Part shown: piece after piece, positions 34,428-43,156 of the stretch
Layout: every line of letters starts with the position of its first letter
Position numbering within the stretch: position 1 is the first letter of the stretch
Origin: MnTg04 sp964568075
Lineage (GTDB): Bacteria > Pseudomonadota > Gammaproteobacteria > Steroidobacterales > MnTg04
DNA: 64,000 bases
Assembly (NCBI GenBank): GCA_964568075.1
Contig: CAZMOM010000009.1
Coordinates: forward strand, 25,355-89,354
Reading direction: 5' to 3'
Translations under genes and position numbers: made by a program
Notes under the pieces: generated by a model
What the model was told of the DNA's origin: nothing
Database searches by the model: none
The model's input: only the letters and a program-made list of their open reading frames with translations

Positions 34428-34634
34428 TCAGTCGGTTTTTTTCTGGCCAGCCAGTTTCGCCAAATAAGGATCGCCGATTATTTCGTCGATCCGCGAGTCG
34501 CTGATTAGCGGGTCACTCTTTTCGGTTTTGGCGTTTTTTACCGCACTCATCTTTTTTTTCTGCGCGGCCGTCACTGGATCGTTTATCAGGCGGCTGCGAT
34601 AACCGCGTCGTTCATTGTCGGCCGTCTTTTTCAC
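34428..34634 (-). CDS. Small basic hypothetical protein
   Basis: A 68-residue ORF beginning with GTG at 34634, preceded by GGAGAAGAGC, a good Shine-Dalgarno site. The product is highly charged and lysine-rich (MKKTADNERRGYRSRLINDP ... QKKKMSAVKNAKTEKSD) with a more ordered C-terminal part (RIDEIIGDPYLAKLAGQKK). No signal peptide or membrane span. I do not recognise the family. It lies in a run of short minus-strand ORFs between the SDR and the ParA-type gene. Confidence 0.6.
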   Translation of the reverse strand: MKKTADNERRGYRSRLINDPVTAAQKKKMSAVKNAKTEKSDPLISDSRIDEIIGDPYLAKLAGQKKTD

Positions 34635-34721
34635 GCTCTTCTCCGGTTGAATCCGGATAGTTTATGTTTTCGCGTAATGCCGTTATGTGACACACGTCAC
34701 ACCATTACCGGCTATCGGAAC

Positions 34722-34865
34722 TTATCCGAGTCTGAGGTACAGAAGTCCGGCGCAGTATACTGCCACACCACCGAGGAATAATAGCCGCGGCAAGGTTCCT
34801 ATCCAAAAAACAAAACCGGCGACCAGATCCTCCAGTTCATCAAGGCATTGTACGATCACTTCCAT
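34722..34865 (-). CDS. 47-residue predicted membrane protein
   Basis: A short ORF with an excellent Shine-Dalgarno site (AAGGAG, six bases before the ATG at 34865). The product starts with an acidic amphipathic segment (MEVIVQCLDELEDLVAG) and continues as one or two hydrophobic stretches (FVFWIGTLPRLLFLGG, VAVYCAGLLYLRLG). The shape is that of a small single-pass or hairpin inner-membrane protein. No family is recognised. The stop lies 87 bases before the next minus-strand small ORF. Ribosome site and composition are the only evidence; conservation has not been tested. Confidence 0.55.
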   Translation of the reverse strand: MEVIVQCLDELEDLVAGFVFWIGTLPRLLFLGGVAVYCAGLLYLRLG

Positions 34866-34918
34866 GTCAACTCCTTCACCGGATCCATAAATTCATCGGG
34901 GACACAAGCAAGCAGGTT

Positions 34919-35089
34919 TCAGACGAACCTTGACCGGTCAGGGCATTCAATTACAGGCAGCTTCCCGCGACCCATAGACGAATTTTGTTCGACCGATCTG
35001 GTCGCCGCCGCTATCGCGTTCGCCACCCAGGTTTTCCTGTCCATCTTCAATGGCTTCGAATCCTGCCGCTTGGAAGATTGGTTACTCAT
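34919..35089 (-). CDS. Possible 56-residue basic protein
   Basis: An ORF from ATG 35089 with a GGAG ten bases upstream, somewhat far. The product begins MSNQSSKRQDSKPLKMDRKT and contains an alanine-rich helix (WVANAIAAATRSVEQ). It has no recognised family. It precedes the 47-residue ORF by 53 bases on the same strand, so the two could be cotranscribed. A longer plus-strand frame covers the same bases but looks no better. Outside this ORF the 388-base stretch 34866-35253 shows nothing else recognisable. Confidence 0.33.
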   Translation of the reverse strand: MSNQSSKRQDSKPLKMDRKTWVANAIAAATRSVEQNSSMGRGKLPVIECPDRSRFV

Positions 35090-35253
35090 CGATGCTTCGC
35101 TCCAGAAAAATCAGCTTCCGAAGACGACTTTAGTGAACCTGTTAGCTGTTCACTGTGTTGCAGTTCACAAAGGCAATAAGTCCTTACCAATGCTCTGAAC
35201 ATAATCCCCGAATAGCTTTTTTGCCGGCTCAATCTAGCGTATCGTTCGGTGTC

Positions 35254-35934
35254 ATGAAGAAGATCGTCGTGTTGAACCCGAAAGGCGGATCAGGCAAAAC
35301 GACAATTGCCACCAACCTCGCGGCGTATTACGCGACCCAGGGACTGGAGCCGACCTTGATGGATATGGATCGTCAGGGCTCGAGCATGCACTGGCTTAGC
35401 AAACGGTTTGCCGATCTACCTGTAATACATGGTATCGCCGCTTTCGAAAACCCAGCGCGAGTAACCAAAAGCTGGCAAATGCGCATCCGTCCGGAGTCCC
35501 GGAGAATCATTGTCGATACGCCGGCGGCGATAGACCCACAGCTGTTGCCGGAGATTACCCGCGGTGCACAGGCCATTCTGATTCCAGTTGTGCCATCGGA
35601 TATCGATATATATGCGGCCACAAATCTGATCAGAAATCTTTTGCTGGTTGCCAGGATCAGGCGCAGCGACGGGAGAATTGGTGTTTTGGCCAACCGCGTG
35701 AAAAGCAATACGTTAATTTACCAGTCGCTAATGCGGTTCCTGCGAAATTTGAGAATTCCAATCGTCGGCGTGTTGAGGGACTCGCAAGTCTATGTCCGTT
35801 GCGCCGAGCAGGGAATCGGGATTCACGAATTGCAACCACACCAAGTGCGTAAGGATCTCGATCAATGGAAATCAATTCTGAGCTGGGAAAAGGGCAGACC
35901 CTCTAACGCGATGAATTCGGTGGGAGTGGTCTGA
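35254..35934 (+). CDS. Orphan ParA/MinD-type ATPase
   Basis: A 226-residue P-loop ATPase with the deviant Walker A Lys10-Gly-Gly-Ser-Gly-Lys15-Thr (LNPKGGSGKTTIATNLA), a Walker A' region (LMDMDRQGSS) and a Walker B-like RIIVDTPAAID. It is shorter than plasmid ParA and has no N-terminal DNA-binding part. No parB, minC/E or parS-like repeat is adjacent, so it belongs to the orphan ParA group that positions protein cargo or works with unknown partners. The ATG at 35254 gives the standard N-terminus; upstream codons in frame are not family-like. It converges with the next minus-strand gene, 9 bases between ends. Confidence 0.88.
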   Translation: MKKIVVLNPKGGSGKTTIATNLAAYYATQGLEPTLMDMDRQGSSMHWLSKRFADLPVIHGIAAFENPARVTKSWQMRIRPESRRIIVDTPAAIDPQLLPEITRGAQAILIPVVPSDIDIYAATNLIRNLLLVARIRRSDGRIGVLANRVKSNTLIYQSLMRFLRNLRIPIVGVLRDSQVYVRCAEQGIGIHELQPHQVRKDLDQWKSILSWEKGRPSNAMNSVGVV

Positions 35935-35943
35935 GCGATTCGT

Positions 35944-36171
35944 TTATTGGTCGGTCGAATCAGAATCCCAGTCTTTTTTAATCTGGGCTATCCAGTCCTT
36001 GTAACCTTGCAGCGTATAAACCGAGCTGTCGGCCATAACGCGGCGGCCGCGGGTCCCGGCTACCTGACCCAGCCAGCTTCGGTAAGCGGCCCAGCCTTCT
36101 TCGTCGGCCCGTGCAGACCTGCGGACATCCTGCCACTCTGTTTCTACGCGTTTCGTGTCGCGCTCACCCAT
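35944..36171 (-). CDS. Small hypothetical protein
   Basis: A 75-residue ORF from ATG 36171 with AGGA seven bases upstream; the frame extends 24 codons further but without a better site. The product is polar and helical with many tryptophans (TEWQDVRRSARADEEGWAAYRSWLGQ, YKDWIAQIKKDWDSD). No signal or membrane segment. Family not recognised. Location beside the ParA-like gene may be chance. Confidence 0.5.
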   Translation of the reverse strand: MGERDTKRVETEWQDVRRSARADEEGWAAYRSWLGQVAGTRGRRVMADSSVYTLQGYKDWIAQIKKDWDSDSTDQ

Positions 36172-36381
36172 ACTACCATCCTGGTGACAACCCGAGCGTT
36201 TACAGTAATTGGACCCCCGGTCCCAAGACAGGAACTGGTTCACAATCGAGCTTACCTGAACTTATTGATTTTCATAGTATTATTGTAAAACAGCGATCCG
36301 TATGAGGGTCCATTCCGGAACCGGTGCGTAGCAAACCCGGTAGCGTCGTCAGCCTCGTCTGACAACATTGCCAGTTTCGCA

Positions 36382-36894
36382 TCAGGGGAGGATTTCGATC
36401 GGCGTGTTCGCTTTTGTCATTGTCCAGATATCCATCATGTCCGGATTCGAGACCGCAATACAACCATCGGTCCAGTCCCATTCCGCGTAGTACTCCCGGC
36501 CGTGCCGCTTCTCATTTGGCACACCATGAATCATGATATTTCCACCCGGTGAAGCGCCTTGCCGGTGTGCTTCGGAGATATCATTCTGGCTGGGGTAACT
36601 GATATGGATGGAAAGAAAGTAATCGCTGTTAAGGTTACGATCATCCAGCACATAAGACCCTTCCGGTGTTCGGAAATCGCCCTCGCTGGTTTTGTCTCCG
36701 TCCGGTACCAATCCGAGGCGTATTTCGATCGCCTTGAGAATTCGCTGGTCCCTGATCAGGAAAAGTTTACGCTGTGATTTGAGCACCAGAACCCTGTCAG
36801 CCATCCAGTCCGGATCATCCTGATTGGATGGAATGGCGACCATGACAGGCAATACCAGAAGGAACAATAACCTTCGAATAGTCTGCGTCGCCAC
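36382..36894 (-). CDS. L,D-transpeptidase / YkuD-domain protein
   Basis: A 170-residue exported protein with an N-terminal hydrophobic signal (IRRLLFLLVLPVMVAIP) and a YkuD domain. The catalytic set is His123 (NIMIHGVPN) and Cys145 (WTDGCIAVSNPDM), the signature HG...[ST]-x-GC. Family members make 3-3 peptidoglycan crosslinks or attach proteins to the wall; the short length and lack of LysM suggest a simple periplasmic enzyme. It starts 12 bases after the stop of the M49-like gene, so both are probably cotranscribed. Confidence 0.9.
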   Translation of the reverse strand: MATQTIRRLLFLLVLPVMVAIPSNQDDPDWMADRVLVLKSQRKLFLIRDQRILKAIEIRLGLVPDGDKTSEGDFRTPEGSYVLDDRNLNSDYFLSIHISYPSQNDISEAHRQGASPGGNIMIHGVPNEKRHGREYYAEWDWTDGCIAVSNPDMMDIWTMTKANTPIEILP

Positions 36895-36906
36895 TATTAA
36901 TCTCCG

Positions 36907-38631
36907 TCAGGAACCGTCTGCCCGCTCAAGACCCAGTACATCGACTCCCTGAATGAAATATACGTCAACCGGAATTCCAGCAGAAGCGAGACGGTCGAGA
37001 TCAGATTGCAGCTCACCTCCAATCATCCCCTTGTCTCTAAACAGTCTCCCGACGCCATCGTAATCGCCGTCGCCCTGCAAGGTCAGGATGAGCTCAGACA
37101 GGGCGGCTATACTCTCCTGCATACGGTCAGAATCGACTCGGTACTGTCCTGTTTCGCTGTTCCTGCTGAAGGCTCCCAGGTCCTGAAAGAAGTTGAACCT
37201 CACCATATTGGCCTGGCCATGCGCGCTGGAGGCCCCGAACCGGACCGAACGAAAAATCCCGGTAAGAAAGGTGACGTAGTAGTCCATCAGGTCGCCATCG
37301 GTGATTTCTCCTGTTTCGAAAAGCCTGGTGATCATATACACGCCCAGGACATCGGCCTTGCCTTCTTCCATGGCTGAGGCGAGTTCCCGCAACGCGAGGC
37401 GAACCGTACCCTCACCGGTGATCGTATTCTTGATTCCCAGTCCGTGAGCCACTTCATGAAACATGGTGTTGGTGAAAAAAGCGTTGAAAGTCACGTGACT
37501 GCGTTGACTCTCCTCGATCAATTCATCGGCTATGGGCCGCATGATTTTGTCGAACTTCGCCTGCATGGCATTTTTTAGTTGTAACCGACGGGTACCCTTT
37601 TGTAACTGAACCGACTCGTCATTTGGCAGGTTGATCGCAATGGTTTTAGCGCCGGCATTGCTGTGGCCCGCATAATACAGCACGTCATAAGCGTTTAGAT
37701 CCGAATCGGTTCCCGGCGACTCGGTCTTGTATGGTTCCGGAACCGGCAATCCTTCCTGCAGATGCGGCAGATAGCTGACGTAGCGACTGAGTCGCTCGGA
37801 CCAGGCGAGGTCCTTGAGCAGGACGTATGATTCGAACGCCGTCTTGTAACCAAAAAGCCGATCTTCATAGGTCTCTATAGGGCCAATGACGATATCGATC
37901 GGATTATTTTTCATATCCATCCACAGCATGTCGCTGGCGAAATAATCATCGTCGAGTAAGGCCTTGGCTCGCGCGGACAGATATGCTGAAAACTCGCCGT
38001 CGTCAGCCAGTGCCGCGGCGTCACGCAATAGCGAAGACGCGCTCTGTAGTTGGGGCTTATAGGCCTGACTGTACGGCAACACATAAAGCTCACCCTTTTC
38101 GTTCCGTCTGAGCAAGGTATAAAGACCGTCTTTCCCTGGAAGATCCGCGGCGTTGAACTCCTCGATCGTCATGTCAGCCGGATATAGATTCGCCCCCAGA
38201 GGCTTGTCAAAATAACCGTCAATAAACGGCATTTCGTTCGCCAGCCGGTCCCAGGGGCCGTAGTTCATCCGGGCAAATTCCCGTGCGTTTTTGCTCTCGA
38301 TATTGGCCATGAAAGCGGTCTTGTCGCCGACGGCTTGTTGCCAGAAAAGATCGTCCATAATTTCCGATGCCTGTATGAGTTTGACCAGCATCGACCGCTG
38401 CTTGTCGCTCAGATGGGAGAGATCGGCCGACAACGTAAAGGGCGCGTAGATCGGCAGCCGTCTTTCTGCCCAGTTCTCCGGTGTCGCCTCCGGCGCCTCC
38501 GCGGCGGTATCCGGTAATTCGGATCGCTGCTGATCCTGAGCTCTCCTGTCGTCACCGGCATCGCTACAACCGGCAAGCCCGGTAAAAATGAAAATTCCTG
38601 TTAGCAGGCACGATATATGTTTGTCTCGCAT
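36907..38631 (-). CDS. Dipeptidyl peptidase III-like (M49-related) metallopeptidase, lipoprotein
   Basis: A 574-residue protein from ATG 38631 with a lipobox at Cys22 (IFIFTGLAGC), placing it in the envelope. The zinc motif is HEVAHGLG (HEXXH) followed about 30 residues later by EEGKADVLG; canonical DPP III uses HEXXGH and EE(C/S)RAE, so this belongs to the bacterial M49-like branch with a shorter motif. The N-terminal half has LPIYAPFTLSADLSHLSDKQRSMLVKLIQASEIMD, usual in this group. Short-peptide cleavage is plausible but unproven. Often mis-annotated as a NUDIX or reductase-like protein. Confidence 0.82.
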   Translation of the reverse strand: MRDKHISCLLTGIFIFTGLAGCSDAGDDRRAQDQQRSELPDTAAEAPEATPENWAERRLPIYAPFTLSADLSHLSDKQRSMLVKLIQASEIMDDLFWQQAVGDKTAFMANIESKNAREFARMNYGPWDRLANEMPFIDGYFDKPLGANLYPADMTIEEFNAADLPGKDGLYTLLRRNEKGELYVLPYSQAYKPQLQSASSLLRDAAALADDGEFSAYLSARAKALLDDDYFASDMLWMDMKNNPIDIVIGPIETYEDRLFGYKTAFESYVLLKDLAWSERLSRYVSYLPHLQEGLPVPEPYKTESPGTDSDLNAYDVLYYAGHSNAGAKTIAINLPNDESVQLQKGTRRLQLKNAMQAKFDKIMRPIADELIEESQRSHVTFNAFFTNTMFHEVAHGLGIKNTITGEGTVRLALRELASAMEEGKADVLGVYMITRLFETGEITDGDLMDYYVTFLTGIFRSVRFGASSAHGQANMVRFNFFQDLGAFSRNSETGQYRVDSDRMQESIAALSELILTLQGDGDYDGVGRLFRDKGMIGGELQSDLDRLASAGIPVDVYFIQGVDVLGLERADGS

Positions 38632-38681
38632 AGCTGTTTCCCTTGTCCCCGACATCGACGTCCGTCGACATCATAACTTTT

Positions 38682-39440
38682 TCACCCAAACTCGTCCCGA
38701 TTCCTCTCCGCCAGATACTGGTGTCTTAGCTGTTCAGTCCACAGCAGCGTCGCGCCGATGACTGCCGTCGGCATCGCCACAAAATTAATTATCGGTACGA
38801 TCGTCAGCGAAGTAACGCCACAGCCAAACCCGAAGGCCAGCATCGTACGACGGCGAATCAACGTCTGCTGGCTGTTGATCGATAGACGCCAATTGCCCAG
38901 TGGGTAATCGAGGTACTCCACCGCAAGCACCCAGGCACCGAACCCGGCCCAGGCAAATGGCAGCAGCGGATACAAGGGTGGAATAAGCCAGAGCGCCGCC
39001 GGCAGGATCGCCAGAAACAAGAAGTAAATAATCTTTCGCAGCTCCTGGACGGGCGCTGTCAGCAACTCTTGCCATAGAGACAAGTCGGGCGGGCCGGAAG
39101 CTTCAGGGTCAGCCAGGTGTTCGACCCGCGCTGCCAACAACCCGTTGAAGGGGGACGCGAGCAGGTTTGCCAGCAGGGTAAATCCGAAAAAAAGGCTCAG
39201 CAGCGCAAGCAAAATAAATACCGGCCAAAGCAGCCAGACCACCCAGCTGAGATAGTCGGGTGCCGCCGTTTGAATTGCAGCGATCAGGTTGCCTAAGCGG
39301 CTGCCTCCCCAGCAAATTGCCAGCGAAAACAATAACGCGTTGACCGTTAATGGAACGATGACAAAGGTCCGAATGTCTTTTCGCCCTAACCAGCAGAGGC
39401 CACGAAAAACGAATTGCAGACCCAGGAGAAAATCCTTCAC
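38682..39440 (-). CDS. CysZ-like / EI24-domain inner-membrane protein
   Basis: A 252-residue membrane protein with at least four spans (IVPLTVNALLFSLAICWGG, WVVWLLWPVFILLALLSLFFGFTLLANLL, IIYFLFLAILPAALWLIPPLYPLLPFAWAG, GFGCGVTSLTIVPIINFVAMPTAVIGATLLW). The LLASPFNGLLAARVEHL and VEYLDYPLGN motifs match CysZ, a sulfate transporter in enterics. No cysteine-synthesis genes are adjacent, so sulfate transport is inferred from family only. Confidence 0.85.
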   Translation of the reverse strand: MKDFLLGLQFVFRGLCWLGRKDIRTFVIVPLTVNALLFSLAICWGGSRLGNLIAAIQTAAPDYLSWVVWLLWPVFILLALLSLFFGFTLLANLLASPFNGLLAARVEHLADPEASGPPDLSLWQELLTAPVQELRKIIYFLFLAILPAALWLIPPLYPLLPFAWAGFGAWVLAVEYLDYPLGNWRLSINSQQTLIRRRTMLAFGFGCGVTSLTIVPIINFVAMPTAVIGATLLWTEQLRHQYLAERNRDEFG

Positions 39441-39527
39441 CGTGCAATCTCCGGCCAGCGGGGAAAGCCACTTATTCGCATCCGGCTACAGAACGCGGTG
39501 AGTTCATATCAAATCGAAATGATGAGT

Positions 39528-41159
39528 CTACTCATCGGCCATATGCGGATATGGGAAATCCTGGGGCGGGGAAAAAGTTTCCTTAATCGCCCGCGGCGAT
39601 GCCCAGCGAATGAGATTAAAAATGCTGCCGGCCTTGTCGTTGGTCCCGCTCGCTCTCCCACCGCCGAACGGCTGTTGGCCAACCACCGCGCCGGTTGGCT
39701 TGTCATTAATATAGAAATTACCGGCGGCCGATCGCAGTGCCTCGCTCATTCTTGCAATTTCACCCCGGTCGCGACAAAAAATTGCCCCGGTCAGTGCATA
39801 CGGACTGGCCTGCTCAACCGCGCCGAGCGCCTCATCCATCCGCTGATCGTCATATCGGTACATAGTCAGGACCGGGCCAAAAATCTCCTCACTCATCAGG
39901 CGCGATGTCGGGTTATCGGCCTCGACCAGGGTCGGACTGATAAAATATCCCTTGCTGTCATCGCATTCACCGCCGGCCAGAATATTGTGATCCTTGCTGT
40001 CTCGGGCATGGTCGATAAAGCCACTGATATTCTTATATGAGCGCTCATCGATAATGGCGCACATAAAATTGCTGAAATCCAGCGGTGAGCCCATCGTGAT
40101 CCGCGACATTTGTTCTTGCATGCAGGCCACTACGTCGTCCCAAAGACTGGCAGGAATAAACGCCCGACTCGCGGCCGAGCATTTTTGCCCTTGGTACTCA
40201 AAGGCTCCGCGGGTTAGCGCGGTCACCAGCGACTGAATGTGGGCGCTTGGATGCGCAAACACAAAATCCTTGCCGCCCGTCTCTCCGACCAGGCGTGGAT
40301 AACTGTTGTATTTGTCTATGTTGTTACCGACCGTCGTCCACAAGTGCCTGAACGTCGCAGTACTACCGGTGAAATGTATGCCCGCCAGATCCGGGCTCGC
40401 CAGAACCGGGTCACCGACAACGGCACCCTTGCCTGGGAGGAAACTGATTACGCCGGGCGGTAATCCCGCTTCATGAAGCACCTTCAAAATGACCCAGGCG
40501 CTGTAAGTTTGTGTTGACGATGGTTTCCACAAGACGGTGTTTCCCATCATTGCCGGCGCCGTAGGCAGATTGCCCGCTATCGATGTGAAATTGAATGGCG
40601 ATATCGCAAAAACAAACCCGTCGAGCGGCCGATAATCCAATGTATTCCACATGCCGTCCGAGGATTCCGGCTGCACCGAGTAAATCTGTTCCATGAAGTG
40701 CACATTGAACCGCCAGAAATCGATCAATTCACAGGCTGCATCGATTTCGGCCTGGAAAACGGTCTTGCTCTGGCCGAGCATGGTCGCAGCATTAATTTCG
40801 TCTCGATACGGACCGGCCAGCAAGTCGGCAGCCTTCAGAAAAACCGCGGCACGGTCTTCCCATCGCATCGCAGCCCAGTGTCTGGCTGCGCTGGTAGCAG
40901 CGTCTATCGCCAGGCCCACTTCCTTCTCTCCGGCCATGTGATATCTGGCGAGCAAGTGCTGATGGTCATGCGGAGCCCGGTTTTCTCCCAGTCGCCCCGT
41001 ATGAATTTCACGTTCTCCCACCACCACAGGTATTTCGATCTCCTGCTCGATCAACTGTGCCAACCGGACGGTCAGCGATGCGCGCATTTCGCTACCCGGT
41101 GCATAGGTACCGATCGGTTCGTTAAACGGCGGCGGTGTGGTGATTATCGAGCTGGACAT
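39528..41159 (-). CDS. pruA: L-glutamate gamma-semialdehyde dehydrogenase (P5C dehydrogenase)
   Basis: A 543-residue stand-alone aldehyde dehydrogenase oxidising glutamate semialdehyde to glutamate with NAD+. The group-specific N-terminus (NEPIGTYAPGSEMRASL), FAISPFNFTSIAGNLPTAPAMMGNTVLWKPS, catalytic Glu region (VGETGGKDFVF), catalytic Cys in AFEYQGQKCSAASRAF and C-terminal PTGAVVGQQPFGGGRASGTNDKAG place it with the ALDH4-type enzymes rather than bifunctional PutA. It completes the ornithine-to-glutamate route with RocD. No putA is present. Single transcription unit to judge from flanking gaps. Confidence 0.94.
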   Translation of the reverse strand: MSSSIITTPPPFNEPIGTYAPGSEMRASLTVRLAQLIEQEIEIPVVVGEREIHTGRLGENRAPHDHQHLLARYHMAGEKEVGLAIDAATSAARHWAAMRWEDRAAVFLKAADLLAGPYRDEINAATMLGQSKTVFQAEIDAACELIDFWRFNVHFMEQIYSVQPESSDGMWNTLDYRPLDGFVFAISPFNFTSIAGNLPTAPAMMGNTVLWKPSSTQTYSAWVILKVLHEAGLPPGVISFLPGKGAVVGDPVLASPDLAGIHFTGSTATFRHLWTTVGNNIDKYNSYPRLVGETGGKDFVFAHPSAHIQSLVTALTRGAFEYQGQKCSAASRAFIPASLWDDVVACMQEQMSRITMGSPLDFSNFMCAIIDERSYKNISGFIDHARDSKDHNILAGGECDDSKGYFISPTLVEADNPTSRLMSEEIFGPVLTMYRYDDQRMDEALGAVEQASPYALTGAIFCRDRGEIARMSEALRSAAGNFYINDKPTGAVVGQQPFGGGRASGTNDKAGSIFNLIRWASPRAIKETFSPPQDFPYPHMADE

Positions 41160-41298
41160 ATTGAATCCTTGACGGCATCAGAACCACTCTGGCGGAGCGG
41201 CATTGTATCCAGTCGCGCCAGCCGGCCACAAGGCGTATGAAACTGTCTGCCCTAGCGCTAAAAAAGTGTCGTCCGCCGTGATCAGGCATTGCTCCGCT

Positions 41299-41697
41299 TT
41301 ACTGCGGATATGCGATGCGTTTGCCGAGTGGATTAAATGACACGAGCGCGAGTTTAAAATGTGCCAGAGCGAACGGGATCCCGATGATGGTGATGAAATA
41401 CAAGAAGCCGACCAATACATGAAAGAGCGTCAGCCAGACACCCGCCAGCACCATCCAAAACACAGAATAAAGCGCGGTGCCGAATATTTTTTCCTCGCCG
41501 ACCGCCTCCGCATCCACGAGAATACGACCAAACGGTAACGCGGCGAATTCGGCGATTCGAAAACAGGCTATCGAAAAAGGCAGCCCGACTACGGTCACCG
41601 CCATGATCAGTCCCGCAATCACCCAAAAGAAAAAACAGATAATCCCCGGGCCGAGAAACAGCCACAACAAATTGCCCAGCAAACTAATCGGTCCCAC
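41299..41697 (-). CDS. yccF: YccF-domain inner-membrane protein
   Basis: A 132-residue membrane protein with two YccF repeats, each with the motif (V/I)(V/I)G(L/I)PF..A.FR/K: TVVGLPFSIACFRIAEFAALPFGR and TIIGIPFALAHFKLALVSFNPLGKRI. Hydrophobic segments alternate with short loops. Function of the family is unknown. Solitary minus-strand gene between P5C dehydrogenase and the FAD oxidoreductase. Confidence 0.92.
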   Translation of the reverse strand: MGPISLLGNLLWLFLGPGIICFFFWVIAGLIMAVTVVGLPFSIACFRIAEFAALPFGRILVDAEAVGEEKIFGTALYSVFWMVLAGVWLTLFHVLVGFLYFITIIGIPFALAHFKLALVSFNPLGKRIAYPQ

Positions 41698-41788
41698 CGC
41701 ACCAACTCCGATTTCTGCCCCTGACCAGGGTCAGTCAAGACAAATCATATCAGAGCTTTCCGCTATATCGGCAAGCGCGAGGAGAATA

Positions 41789-43156
41789 TCAGCCAACGAA
41801 TGGCTCGTAGAAAGTACTCGTAAACCGGTTTTCCTTGTCCACATTCCTGCGCAGGCGCTTAAAGGTCACCAGATTCTGGCCGAGACCTTTTGCAGCCTGC
41901 CGCGAAGACAGCATTTTGGTTTGATTCAGGAGCGGAATACCGTTATTGGATGAGCAGAAATCGTTGAACTCAAGCAGAAAATCATCCCAGTTTGTGCCGC
42001 CGCTGCAAAAGACGTCAAGCGTAAACACATCCGTCTTGCCGGCGTACGATAACAAACTGCCAGGGTCCCGCGGTACGAGCACCGATTTGGTGGGAAGATC
42101 GCAACGAAATCCGTGATCGCGCTCAAACTGGCGACAGAAATTCACGTATCGCTCTACCAGTGCCGGAAAGCCCTCGGACGGAAACGCCCAGGTCGTATAT
42201 GTACATCTCGCCCACGTCGGCATACGGCACCGCGGCAAACACACAGCCGACATATCGGCCGTGCGGCCGTCGGTAAATTTGGTCATCATTTGTTGTGCGC
42301 CAAAAAGCAAAAAGTCCAGCTGCTTACCGCGCAGCCCGCTGATCGGGACCAGTTTCTTTAATATTTGTGCAACAAAGGGCGCGAAACAATTCCAGCCCCA
42401 GGCACGAATCGTCGGCAACCGCTGACGCCTTTTCCTGACCAGTTTGCTGGATCGCCTCGTTTCCATATGGACTTTTCCGCTAAACGGATAAATCGTCAAT
42501 TTGATTCCGGCGCCATCTGCACCGACACTCCTCAATGCCAGCGGCAAATCTTCGACGACCGCCCGCCGATGTTTGACCGAGAACCCGATTTTCTCGCGAA
42601 CCGCAAAAGTCACCTCATAGACAATACCCATCAGCCCAAAACTGCTGCGCATCACATTGAGCATTTCCGGTTGCTTGGCCGTCAGGTTTAGTTGCGTTCC
42701 TTGTGGCGTTACCAGCTTCATGCCGACGACGGTCGAGGAAAGCTGCCCGAGTATCCCCTGGGTCGCCACATAACGGTTCGAGGTGCAGGCCACGCTGCCG
42801 ACGCTTATATCGCCGAATTCCGGACATGCACAAAGCTGCAGACCACGATTGTCCAGCGCCTGAACCAGATCATAAATCCTTACGCCAGCCTGCACGCGGA
42901 CATGTCGCTGGCCATATTCGAGTATGCGATCGAAGTCGCGCATATCGACGATCGTGCCGCCGTCAGCGACGGCGCACCGGGTAATTGAGTGCTGGAACCC
43001 GACCGCTCGTACGGGTGATGGGTATTTTTTCAGGTTGTTGACGATCTCAATCAGTTCCGACACACGGTGAGGTTTAACCACAATCCGGGGGCGACTGATT
43101 GCCGAACCTTCCCAGTTGACCGCTATTCCGCGACGGTTCTTGATTGTGGCTTCCAT
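41789..43156 (-). CDS. FAD-linked oxidase, aldonolactone oxidase-like
   Basis: A 455-residue flavoprotein of the vanillyl-alcohol-oxidase fold. The FAD-binding half shows RPRIVVKPHRVSELIEIV, PVRAVGFQHSITRCAVADGGTIVDMRDF and LGDISVGSVACTS-like segments (PEFGDISVGSVACTSN), and RSSFGLMGIVYEVTF. The C-terminal half fits the ALO domain of L-gulono/D-arabinono-lactone oxidases, but the exact acceptor is unknown. No signal peptide. The position of the covalent-flavin histidine (GFQHS) differs from the usual SGGHS-type loop. Confidence 0.82.
   Translation of the reverse strand: MEATIKNRRGIAVNWEGSAISRPRIVVKPHRVSELIEIVNNLKKYPSPVRAVGFQHSITRCAVADGGTIVDMRDFDRILEYGQRHVRVQAGVRIYDLVQALDNRGLQLCACPEFGDISVGSVACTSNRYVATQGILGQLSSTVVGMKLVTPQGTQLNLTAKQPEMLNVMRSSFGLMGIVYEVTFAVREKIGFSVKHRRAVVEDLPLALRSVGADGAGIKLTIYPFSGKVHMETRRSSKLVRKRRQRLPTIRAWGWNCFAPFVAQILKKLVPISGLRGKQLDFLLFGAQQMMTKFTDGRTADMSAVCLPRCRMPTWARCTYTTWAFPSEGFPALVERYVNFCRQFERDHGFRCDLPTKSVLVPRDPGSLLSYAGKTDVFTLDVFCSGGTNWDDFLLEFNDFCSSNNGIPLLNQTKMLSSRQAAKGLGQNLVTFKRLRRNVDKENRFTSTFYEPFVG

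Noticed and set aside
34848..35198. 116-codon plus-strand frame upstream of the ParA gene
   Set aside because: No ribosome site; overlaps minus-strand ORFs, one of which has a far better start.
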